Source: Streptococcus ictaluri 707-05
GTDB lineage: Bacteria > Bacillota > Bacilli > Lactobacillales > Streptococcaceae
Length of the DNA: 64,000 nt
Assembly (NCBI RefSeq): GCF_000188015.2
Contig: NZ_AEUX02000007.1
Coordinates: forward strand, 1-64,000
Direction of reading: 5' to 3'
This document shows, piece by piece, positions 55,308 to 64,000 of this stretch. How positions within the stretch are numbered: position 1 is the stretch's first letter; every line of letters starts with the position of its first letter. A program made the translations under genes and the position numbers. A model generated the notes under the pieces. The model saw only the letters and a program-made list of their open reading frames with translations, had not been told where the DNA came from and did not search any database.

Positions 55308-57346
55308 TGGTTAGACAATTACTTGTAGAACTTGGTCTTGAAGAATTACCAGCTTATGTAGTCACTTCAAGTGAGAAACAACTAGGCGAAAAAATGGCTG
55401 CCTTTTTGACAGACAATCGTTTGACATTTGAGGCAATCCAGACCTTCTCGACACCTCGCCGATTGGCCGTTCGTGTGACAGGTTTGGCAGACAAACAGAC
55501 AGATTTGACGGAAGATTTTAAAGGTCCAGCTAAAAAGATTGCTTTGGATGCGCAAGGCAACTTCTCAAAAGCGGCACAAGGGTTTGTGCGTGGTAAAGGC
55601 CTAACTCTTGATGATATTGAATTCCGTAACATCAAAGGTGAAGAATATGTCTATGTGACAAAACATGAAGAAGGACAGGAAACTGAAGCTGTCTTAGAAG
55701 GGATTCCGACACTTTTAGCTAGCTTGACTTTCCCAGTTAGCATGCACTGGGCAAACAATGCTTTTGAGTACATCCGTCCGGTTCATACCTTAACCGTATT
55801 GCTTGATGACCAGGCCCTAGAAATGGACTTTCTTGACATTCATTCGGGTCGTATCAGTCGAGGCCATCGCTTCTTAGGTCAAGAAACAGAGATTGCTAGT
55901 GCGGACTCTTATGAGGCTGATTTGCGTGAACAGTTTGTCATCGCTGATGCTAAAGAACGTCAAGACATGATTGTTGAGCAAATTAAGGCAATCGAAGCAG
56001 AGAAAAAGGTTCAAGTGGGTATTGATGCAGATCTTCTTAACGAAGTTTTGAATCTGGTAGAATACCCAACAGCCTTCATGGGAAGTTTTGAGGACAAATA
56101 CCTTGATGTTCCAGAAGAAGTCTTAGTAACCTCTATGAAAAACCATCAACGTTACTTTGTCGTGCGTGATCAAGCAGGCAACCTGATGCCAAACTTTATT
56201 TCTGTACGTAACGGAAATGCAGAACATATTGATAACGTGGTCAAAGGAAATGAGAAAGTCTTGGTGGCTCGTTTGGAAGATGGTGAATTCTTCTGGCGTG
56301 AAGACCAAAAATTAGAGATTGCTGATTTAGTGGCTAAACTATCTCAAGTCACTTTCCATGAAAAAATTGGATCACTTTCTGAGCATATGGACCGTAGTAG
56401 AGTTATCGCTAATGACTTGGCTGATCAAGCTGGTTTATCAGAAGCAGAAAAAAGTGCCCTTGATCGTGCTGCCCAACTTTATAAGTTTGACCTCTTAACT
56501 GGTATGGTGGGTGAATTTGATGAATTGCAAGGGATTATGGGTGAAAAGTATGCTCTCTTAGCTGGTGAAGAGGCTGCTGTAGCGATCGCTATTCGTGAGC
56601 ATTACCTTCCAAATGCTGCAGAAGGAGCTCTTCCAGAAACAAAAGTTGGTGCTCTTCTTGCTCTTGCCGATAAGTTAGACACCCTCTTGTCCTTCTTCTC
56701 GGTTGGTTTGATTCCAAGTGGTTCAAATGACCCTTATGCCCTTCGTCGTGCAACCCAAGGGATTGTTCGTATTTTGGAAGCCTTCGGATGGAAGATTGCC
56801 ATGAATGAGTTGATCGACCGCCTTTACCAATTGGATTTTGAGAGTTTAAATTATGCTAACAAAGCAGATGTTATGACCTTTATTGATGCGCGTATAGACA
56901 AGATGATGGGCAACGGTATTCCAAAAGACATTCGTCAAGCTGTCTTAGCTGGATCGAATCGTGTGGTTCCTGAGATGCTTGAAATGGCTCAAGCTCTTCT
57001 TAAGGCTAGTCAAGAAGCTGGTTATAAAGAAGCGGTAGAATCCTTATCACGTGCCTTTAATTTGGCTGAAAAAGCAAATCCTTCTGTTGACGTCAATTCT
57101 GCCTTGTTTGAGAATGATGAAGAAAAAGCCTTGGCACAAGTAGCTGAAACTTTAAACTTAAATGGCTCAGCCGCTCAAAAGTTTGAGCAAGTTTTTGAGC
57201 TAAGTTCTGTTATTAACAACTTCTTTGACAATACCATGGTCATGGTTGAAGACCAAGCGCTCAAAGAAAATCGATTAGCTATCTTAGCGAAATTGGTTTC
57301 TAAAGCCAACCACTTAGCAGCATTTAACCAATTAAATACCAAATAA
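55307..57346 (+). CDS. glyS: Glycyl-tRNA synthetase beta subunit
   Basis: 679 residues. The conserved N-terminal '[14 protein letters not shown]', '[13 protein letters not shown]', an HD-like domain with '[20 protein letters not shown]', and a C-terminal anticodon-binding region (DALR-like) are all present. It binds tRNA-Gly. Intact; essential. Confidence 0.97.
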   Translation: MVRQLLVELGLEELPAYVVTSSEKQLGEKMAAFLTDNRLTFEAIQTFSTPRRLAVRVTGLADKQTDLTEDFKGPAKKIALDAQGNFSKAAQGFVRGKGLTLDDIEFRNIKGEEYVYVTKHEEGQETEAVLEGIPTLLASLTFPVSMHWANNAFEYIRPVHTLTVLLDDQALEMDFLDIHSGRISRGHRFLGQETEIASADSYEADLREQFVIADAKERQDMIVEQIKAIEAEKKVQVGIDADLLNEVLNLVEYPTAFMGSFEDKYLDVPEEVLVTSMKNHQRYFVVRDQAGNLMPNFISVRNGNAEHIDNVVKGNEKVLVARLEDGEFFWREDQKLEIADLVAKLSQVTFHEKIGSLSEHMDRSRVIANDLADQAGLSEAEKSALDRAAQLYKFDLLTGMVGEFDELQGIMGEKYALLAGEEAAVAIAIREHYLPNAAEGALPETKVGALLALADKLDTLLSFFSVGLIPSGSNDPYALRRATQGIVRILEAFGWKIAMNELIDRLYQLDFESLNYANKADVMTFIDARIDKMMGNGIPKDIRQAVLAGSNRVVPEMLEMAQALLKASQEAGYKEAVESLSRAFNLAEKANPSVDVNSALFENDEEKALAQVAETLNLNGSAAQKFEQVFELSSVINNFFDNTMVMVEDQALKENRLAILAKLVSKANHLAAFNQLNTK

Positions 57347-57479
57347 CAAATGAGAGAAGTCTCTGCTTGATTTGTAACTTTTAGAAAGGAAGAGTTAGGG
57401 AAAATAGCAATAGAAGAAAAGCTGAAGTGATTTGATTTAGCCTTTTCTTAAATGCTGACCTAACTTTAGACTGTGGTGT

Positions 57480-57737
57480 ATGGATCCTAAAAAAATTGCT
57501 CGTATCAACGAGCTAGCAAAAAAGAAAAAAACAGTTGGGCTGACAGGACCAGAAAAGGTTGAACAAGCTAAACTGCGTGAAGAGTATATTGAAGGTTATC
57601 GTCGTTCGGTTAGACATCATATTGAGGGTATCAAGATAGTGGATGAAGCCGGAAATGACTTAACTCCTGAGAAACTAAAACAAATTCAAAGAGAAAAAGG
57701 ATTGCATGGACGTTCGTTAGACGATCCAAAGTCATGA
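57480..57737 (+). CDS. DUF896 family small protein
   Basis: 85 residues, basic and helical. DUF896 signature at the start ('[20 protein letters not shown]', '[20 protein letters not shown]'). B. subtilis YnzC is in this family and is linked to the SOS response; a function here is not established. GACTGTGGTGT precedes the ATG, a poor ribosome site. A terminator follows at 57,742. Confidence 0.88.
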   Translation: MDPKKIARINELAKKKKTVGLTGPEKVEQAKLREEYIEGYRRSVRHHIEGIKIVDEAGNDLTPEKLKQIQREKGLHGRSLDDPKS

Positions 57738-57742
57738 TTCTT

Positions 57743-57769
57743 AAGAGCCTCCGAGTGAGGCTTTTTTCT
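57743..57769 (+). terminator. Terminator of the DUF896 gene
   Basis: AGAGCCTC-CGAGT-GAGGCTTTTTTCTT. Confidence 0.85.
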
Positions 57770-57945
57770 TGTTCACAAGACAAGCCCTTTTAGAGTTAGT
57801 TCTATTTTCTAATGCATATCTCTAGAAAAATAGAGCTTTTAAAATTATAGGTAGAGATGTGTCAAAGGGGAGGGCAATTCAAATATTAGAAAAAATTTAA
57901 TTTTTAAGTTATAATAGAAGAAATTAAAGAAAGAAGATAGTAAGT

Positions 57946-58296
57946 ATGACACTAAAAAAACTCTCAATGTTCGCCATAGCAAGCCTCTCTTTACTAAGTT
58001 TAGGGGCATGTGACATGGATAAAGATGATTAAGTCACTACTCAGAAACAATCAAATGTTCAAATGGACAAAACTAAAAAAGCTAAAGTTTCAGAAGAAGA
58101 AGCAAGATCGATTGCTTTGAAAGATGCTTCTGTAGCTGAAGCAGATGCCAAAATGCTTAACATCAAACAGGATAATGACGATGGCATGATGGTCTATGAT
58201 GTGGAATTTGATCACGAAGATAAAGAATACAGTTATACCATTGATGCCACTTCAGGTGATATTCTTGAAAAATCATCTGAACCAATTAATGACTAG
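57946..58296 (+). pseudogene. PepSY-type lipoprotein with in-frame TAA
   Basis: The ATG at 57946 follows AAAGAAAGAAGATAG. Residues 1-22 are a lipoprotein signal with lipobox LSLGAC (KKLSMFAIASLSLLSLGAC), then 'DMDKDD', then a TAA at 58030-58032 (codon 29) and, in the same frame, 'VTTQKQSNVQMDKTKKAKVS' into a PepSY-like domain ('EEARSIALKDASVAEADAKM', 'YDVEFDHEDKEYSYTIDA'). PepSY domains are linked to peptidase inhibition. The truncated product would be only a lipid anchor and a few residues. Re-start at 58063 would give a protein without export signal. Confidence 0.82.
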
Positions 58297-58298
58297 AA

Positions 58299-58326
58299 GA
58301 AACGGGGGATTTCCCCCGTTTTTTAG
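58299..58326 (+). terminator. Terminator of the lipoprotein gene
   Basis: AACGGGGG-ATTT-CCCCCGTT with T-tract; a strong stem. Confidence 0.88.
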
Positions 58327-58378
58327 TTTTTATGGTTATCTTATCAGGAAATTTAGTCAAGTCTAAAATTTATGATAA

Positions 58379-59956
<1,578 letters not shown>

Positions 59957-59968
59957 GAGGAGGAAAAG

Positions 59969-61822
59969 ATGGAATTTTCAAAAGAGACAAGACGTTTAGC
60001 ACTCCAAAAAATGCAAGAAAGAACCGTAGACTTGTTAGTCATTGGTGGCGGGATTACAGGGGCTGGAGTTGCCCTTCAAGCTGCCGCTAGTGGTCTAGAC
60101 ATCGGTTTGATTGAAATGCAAGATTTTGCCCAAGGCACGTCAAGCCGTTCAACCAAACTAGTCCATGGGGGTCTGCGCTATTTAAAACAATTTGATGTGG
60201 AGGTGGTTTCGGATACGGTTTCTGAGCGTGCTGTGGTTCAACAGATTGCGCCTCATATTCCAAAACCAGATCCTATGCTTTTGCCAGTCTATGATGAAGA
60301 AAGCAGCATCTTTAGCATGTTTCGATTAAAAGTAGCTATGGATTTGTATGACTTATTAGCAGGTGTTACAAATACCTCGGCTGCCAACAAGCTTTTAAGT
60401 AAAGAAGAGGTCTTGAAACGCCAACCAGATTTGCAAGAAGAGGGCTTGCTTGGAGGTGGTGTCTACTTAGACTTCCGAAATAATGATGCCAGATTAGTTA
60501 TCGAAAACATCAAACGAGCTAACCGAGATGGTGCCTTAATTGCTAGTCACGTCAAAGCAGAAGATTTTCTTTTTGATGAGAATGGTAAGATTGAGGGACT
60601 TGTTGCCAGAGATTTACTAACAGATGAGCTTATTCACATTAAAGCGCATTTGGTCATTAATACCACGGGACCTTGGAGCGATACAGTTCGCAACTTTTCT
60701 AATAAAGGAGAACAAATCAAGGCATTACGTCCGACAAAAGGTGTCCACTTAGTTGTTGATCGTCACAAATTGAATGTTTCTCAACCCGTTTATATTGATA
60801 CAGGACTGGGTGATGGACGAATGGTTTTTGTCCTTCCTCGTGAAGAAAAGACTTATTTTGGGACCACAGATACTGACTATGATGGTGACTTAGAGCATCC
60901 ACAAGTGACCCAAGAAGATGTGGATTACTTGCTTGAAATTGTTAGCAGACGTTTTCCAAAAGCAAAGCTGACCATAGATGATATTGAAAGTAGCTGGGCT
61001 GGCTTACGTCCACTCTTATCAGGAAACAGCGCTTCAGATTATAATGGTGGAAATAGCGGTAAACTTAGCAACAGCAGTTTTGATCACTTAGTCGAAACTG
61101 TTCAGGCTTATCTCAATCATGATAAAAAACGTGAGGACGTGGAAGATGCTATCAAGCATGTCGAAGCTAGCACCTCTGAGAAAGCCTTAGACCCCTCAGC
61201 AGTATCTCGTGGATCAAGTTTTGAAAGAGATGACAATGGTTTGTTAACTTTGGCAGGTGGTAAAATAACGGACTACCGTAAAATGGCTCAGGGTGCCATG
61301 GAAACCATTATCACGATCTTAAAAGAAGAATTTGGCAAATCCTTTAAGTTAATCAATTCTAAAACCTATCCTGTTTCTGGAGGAGAGATCAATCCGGCTA
61401 ATGTGGATACGGAAATTGAAGCTTATGCTCAATTAGGTACTTTGAATGGTTTATCTATTGATGATGCTCGCTATCTAGCTAATTTGTATGGCTCTAACGC
61501 GCCAAAAGTCTTTGCATTGACACGTCAGATTAAGGCGGCAGAAGGTCTGAGTCTCAGTGAGACCTTATCTCTTCATTATGCTATGGATTATGAAATGACT
61601 CTCAGTCCGACTGATTTCTTCTTGAGACGAACCAATCACATGCTCTTTATGCGCGATAGTCTTGAAGCAATGATAGTACCAGTCATTGATGAAATGGCAA
61701 GACACTTCAACTGGTCTCGTCAAGAAAAAGAAGTCATGGCTGCTCAGCTTAATCAAAACTTAAAAGAAAATGATTTAGAAGCCTTAAAAGAAAATGATTT
61801 AGAAGCCTTAAAAGAAAGATAA
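59969..61822 (+). CDS. glpO: Alpha-glycerophosphate oxidase
   Basis: 617 residues. FAD-binding 'LVIGGGITGAGVALQAAASG' near 20, 'GTSSRSTKLVHGGLRYLKQF', and the streptococcal insert around 365-410 that separates GlpO from GlpD. It oxidises glycerol-3-phosphate to dihydroxyacetone phosphate with O2, giving H2O2. The C-terminus carries a 24-bp tandem repeat (61766-61789 and 61790-61813) encoding ENDLEALK twice. AGAGGAGGAAAAG precedes the start. Confidence 0.96.
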   Translation: MEFSKETRRLALQKMQERTVDLLVIGGGITGAGVALQAAASGLDIGLIEMQDFAQGTSSRSTKLVHGGLRYLKQFDVEVVSDTVSERAVVQQIAPHIPKPDPMLLPVYDEESSIFSMFRLKVAMDLYDLLAGVTNTSAANKLLSKEEVLKRQPDLQEEGLLGGGVYLDFRNNDARLVIENIKRANRDGALIASHVKAEDFLFDENGKIEGLVARDLLTDELIHIKAHLVINTTGPWSDTVRNFSNKGEQIKALRPTKGVHLVVDRHKLNVSQPVYIDTGLGDGRMVFVLPREEKTYFGTTDTDYDGDLEHPQVTQEDVDYLLEIVSRRFPKAKLTIDDIESSWAGLRPLLSGNSASDYNGGNSGKLSNSSFDHLVETVQAYLNHDKKREDVEDAIKHVEASTSEKALDPSAVSRGSSFERDDNGLLTLAGGKITDYRKMAQGAMETIITILKEEFGKSFKLINSKTYPVSGGEINPANVDTEIEAYAQLGTLNGLSIDDARYLANLYGSNAPKVFALTRQIKAAEGLSLSETLSLHYAMDYEMTLSPTDFFLRRTNHMLFMRDSLEAMIVPVIDEMARHFNWSRQEKEVMAAQLNQNLKENDLEALKENDLEALKER

Positions 61823-61834
61823 TAGGAGATACAA

Positions 61835-62536
61835 ATGGACCTTTTTGGAGAGTTTTTAGGAACAGCCCTTTTAGTTCTTATGGGGAATGGTGTTGTGGCA
61901 GGTGTCGTATTGCCAAAAACGAAAAATCATAACTCAGGATGGATTGTTATTACCATGGGTTGGGGAATTGCTGTGGCTATTGCAGCCTTTATCTCTGGTA
62001 AAATAGCACCTGCACATCTTAATCCTGCTGTTAGCTTTGCCTTTGCCTTAAAAGGAGATATTACTTGGCTACAGGCAGCCCTTTACAGTCTTGTACAGGT
62101 TTTAGGTGCCATGCTTGGTTCATTGCTAGTGTATTTGCAATTTAGACCTCACTACAATACCTCAGATAATCCTGCTGATATTTTAGCTACTTTTGCAACG
62201 GGGTCAGCCTTGAAGGACACCTTTGCCAATTTTATCAGTGAAGTTTTGGGAACCTTTGTGCTAGTCTTAGCCATTTTATCCTTTGGACTTTATGATATGC
62301 CCATGGGACTAGGGACACTAAGTGTTGGGATGGTAGTGATTGGAATTGGTCTTTCTTTAGGAGGAACAACCGGCTACGCCATTAATCCTGCTCGAGACTT
62401 CGGTCCACGCTTATTACATGCCATGTTACCTCTTAAACATAAAGGGGATTCTGACTGGTCTTATGCTTGGATTCCAGTTATCGGTCCCTTACTTGGAGCT
62501 GCTCTAGCTATCATTTTTTTTGGGGTAATAGCTTAA
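61835..62536 (+). CDS. glpF: Glycerol uptake facilitator
   Basis: 233 residues, aquaporin family with six helices and both NPA boxes ('HLNPAVSFAFALKG' and 'YAINPARDFGPRLLH'). The Asp after the second NPA-R motif is typical of the glycerol-conducting branch. Third gene of the operon, 12 bp after glpO with ATAGGAGATAC. Intact. Confidence 0.96.
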   Translation: MDLFGEFLGTALLVLMGNGVVAGVVLPKTKNHNSGWIVITMGWGIAVAIAAFISGKIAPAHLNPAVSFAFALKGDITWLQAALYSLVQVLGAMLGSLLVYLQFRPHYNTSDNPADILATFATGSALKDTFANFISEVLGTFVLVLAILSFGLYDMPMGLGTLSVGMVVIGIGLSLGGTTGYAINPARDFGPRLLHAMLPLKHKGDSDWSYAWIPVIGPLLGAALAIIFFGVIA

Positions 62537-62554
62537 TCAATGACAGTCATGAGA

Positions 62555-62588
62555 GAGTTTGGGACAATTTGCCTCAAACTCTTTTTAA
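62555..62588 (+). terminator. Terminator of the glp operon
   Basis: AGAGAGTTTG-GGACAATTTGCCT-CAAACTCTTTTT: a 9-bp stem (GAGTTTG/CAAACTC core) and T-tract. Confidence 0.75.
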
Positions 62589-62629
62589 ACGCTTTCATTT
62601 TTGAAGAGTGATTGTTATAATAAAGACTA
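62586..62629 (+). promoter_or_regulatory. Promoter giving a possible leaderless mRNA, with cre-like site
   Basis: Extended -10 TGTTATAAT (62613-62621) places the transcription start at about 62,628-62,629, which is the ATG itself. TTAAACGCTTTCAT (62587-62600; reverse TGAAAGCGTTTAA) is a cre-like core in the -35 region. No ribosome site can fit. Confidence 0.65.
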
Positions 62630-63975
62630 TGAAGGATAAGAAGACAAAAATTGTTATTATCGGCGCTTCTTTTGCCGGAAGAGCCTGTGCTGAAAAAATC
62701 AGAGACTTAAGATACGATGTGGACTTAATTGTCATTGACCAAAGTCCCCAGACAGACTATTTACCAAATGGGCTCAATAAGCTTTACCGGCAAGATATCA
62801 CCAATCTAAAAGAAGCTCATTGGGCTTCGACTCTTAATTCCAATTATCCGCCTCTTTCTTATCTGTTGGGTCAGGTGACAAGGATAGATAATCACTTAAA
62901 GCAAGTTACTGTCATAGATGATCACGGTCAAAAACAGCTGATTGCTTATGATTCTTTAGTTTGTGCTATGGGGTCCCACGGTCAGTCTTCTGTGATTAAG
63001 GGATCCAACCACCCGCAAGTTCTAACGACTAAGTCCTTTAAGGATAGTATAGCTGCCCATAAGCTTGTGCAAGACGCTCAGAAGGTTTTGGTAATTGGAG
63101 CTGGGCTCATTGGACTAGATATGGCTGATAGTCTGAGTCGGATTGGTAAAGAGGTTACGCTCATTGAAGCAGCTGATCAAGTGGATTCCTATCAAAGTGA
63201 TCAAGACATGGTAGAACCTTTGCTTGATGCCATCAATGAATGTGGTATCCATTTGATTACCAATCAAAGGGTCAAAGCTATTGTGGAAACAGACAATGGG
63301 CAATTAAGAGTGGAGACTGGTGATAGCTATAGCTGGCAAGGAGATTTGGTTTTTCTAGCCATTAATTTTAGACCGACCAGTGATCTTTTGTCAGATCAAG
63401 TGGAGTGTTCGTTAGATCGCACGGTCATAGTTAATGACCATTTTCAAACCAGTGATCCAGACATTTATGCCATAGGTGATTTGATTGCTAGTCCTCTGAC
63501 TGTCCTAGATAGCACTTATTACTTCCCTCTTATTAGTCATGCTATTAAGACGGGTCAGGCTCTTGCTTATCATTTGTCTGGCATTTCTGTTCCTAAAATC
63601 AGCCACAGTCGCTTGGTTGGAGCACATCATTTTGGCTATTTTCGTTCACGCGTGGGATTGACTGTTGAAGAAGCCTCATTTTACGATAAGGTTTATTCAG
63701 TGACTTACCAATCACAACTGTCTGAGTCTTTTGATTCCCCTCTACGGATTAAATTGATTGCGAAAAAATCAGACGGTACTTTGCTTGGGGCACAGCTTTT
63801 GTCAAAAGAAAACCATCTGTTACTAACCAATCAGCTATCACAAGCTATATTCAGTCAGCTAAAAGATCAAGACTTGGCCTCTCAAGATTTTATCTTTTCC
63901 TTAGACGACTGTCCCTTAGCCTTTCACTTACATCAAGCAGCTATTCAACTTTTTGAAAAGAGGGCTAGCTTATGA
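62629..63975 (+). CDS. NADH-oxidase-like flavin oxidoreductase without the redox cysteine
   Basis: 448 residues from the ATG at 62629. FAD fold with 'VIIGASFAGRACAEKI', NAD fold with 'VLVIGAGLIGLDMADSLSRIGKEVTLIE', 'DIYAIGDLIASPL', and the C-terminal dimerisation domain. It belongs to the NADH oxidase / CoA-disulfide reductase / NADH peroxidase group. The position of the catalytic cysteine (usually in 'SFLSCG') reads 'TDYLPNGLNKL', with Asn. It therefore should not do the cysteine-sulfenate chemistry of the water-forming enzymes. It follows the glp operon, where it could handle NADH or peroxide from glycerol use. Confidence 0.85.
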   Translation: MKDKKTKIVIIGASFAGRACAEKIRDLRYDVDLIVIDQSPQTDYLPNGLNKLYRQDITNLKEAHWASTLNSNYPPLSYLLGQVTRIDNHLKQVTVIDDHGQKQLIAYDSLVCAMGSHGQSSVIKGSNHPQVLTTKSFKDSIAAHKLVQDAQKVLVIGAGLIGLDMADSLSRIGKEVTLIEAADQVDSYQSDQDMVEPLLDAINECGIHLITNQRVKAIVETDNGQLRVETGDSYSWQGDLVFLAINFRPTSDLLSDQVECSLDRTVIVNDHFQTSDPDIYAIGDLIASPLTVLDSTYYFPLISHAIKTGQALAYHLSGISVPKISHSRLVGAHHFGYFRSRVGLTVEEASFYDKVYSVTYQSQLSESFDSPLRIKLIAKKSDGTLLGAQLLSKENHLLLTNQLSQAIFSQLKDQDLASQDFIFSLDDCPLAFHLHQAAIQLFEKRASL

Positions 63976-64000
63976 AGATAGATCACTTAATGACCAAAGA
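63972..64000 (+). CDS. Start of the next gene, truncated by the window
   Basis: ATG at 63972 overlaps the previous stop (TTATGA), the usual coupled arrangement. Only MKIDHLMTK is visible. No identification possible. Confidence 0.4.

Noticed and set aside
11171..58032. Stop-codon recoding or suppressor tRNA to explain the many in-frame stops
   Set aside because: TAA, TAG and TGA are all affected, while intact genes use the same codons as normal terminators.

Overview
The window is AT-rich Firmicute DNA from a pyogenic streptococcus. Gene content and order (rimP-nusA-ylxR-ylxQ-infB-rbfA, a secreted esterase like Sse, copYAZ, a Lac.1-type tagatose operon, nagA, a T-box-controlled glyQS, glpK-glpO-glpF) resemble the Streptococcus pyogenes / S. 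dysgalactiae group. I favour S. dysgalactiae or a close relative, but the sequence alone does not settle the species.

Region 1 (1 to about 23,900) is an integrated conjugative element, left end outside the window. It runs from two LPXTG surface proteins (the second an antigen I/II-type adhesin) through a type IV secretion module: VirB2-like, VirB6-like, VirB4, a CHAP hydrolase fragment, two VirB8/TcpC-like proteins, a PcfB-like protein and the VirD4 coupling protein. Next come a 1078-residue multidomain DNA-processing protein, a palindrome-rich candidate oriT, MobC and a MOBP-type relaxase. It ends with a cluster of putative small RNAs and an ISLre2-family (Mutator superfamily) transposase, as in the TnGBS type of element. 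Several genes are broken (adhesin, small ORFs, VirD4, MobC, transposase) and an IS3-family element has removed part of the CHAP gene, so this copy is probably not self-transmissible.

Region 2 (about 23,900-30,140) is core genome: a possible structured RNA with its own promoter and terminator, then the rimP-nusA-infB-rbfA operon. rimP appears to start with AUA. Every gene here is intact.

Region 3 (30,140-38,870) is decayed accessory DNA: a dead secreted esterase that has lost its catalytic-serine motif, a copper operon with two stops in copA, an IS30-family element, and a GH33 sialidase cut by a second copy of the same IS3 element.

Region 4 (38,880-45,120) is the Lac.1-type galactose/tagatose system (DeoR-family repressor, PTS IIA/IIB/IIC, lacABCD), preceded by a strong promoter with a CcpA (cre) site; lacD has an in-frame stop. 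Region 5 (45,250-64,000) is mostly housekeeping: TRIC channel, HAD phosphatase, TetR regulator, DegV, a Na/Pi symporter, nagA, an aldo/keto reductase (broken), a membrane methyltransferase-like protein, glyQS, a DUF896 protein, a broken lipoprotein, the glycerol operon, and a flavin oxidoreductase lacking the expected redox cysteine and possibly translated from a leaderless mRNA.

The main genome-scale signal is ten in-frame nonsense codons plus many frameshifts, all in dispensable or mobile genes and none in the essential ones. The best candidates for something undescribed are the tandem minus-strand small RNAs at 21.9-22.5 kb and the structured RNA at 24.0 kb.
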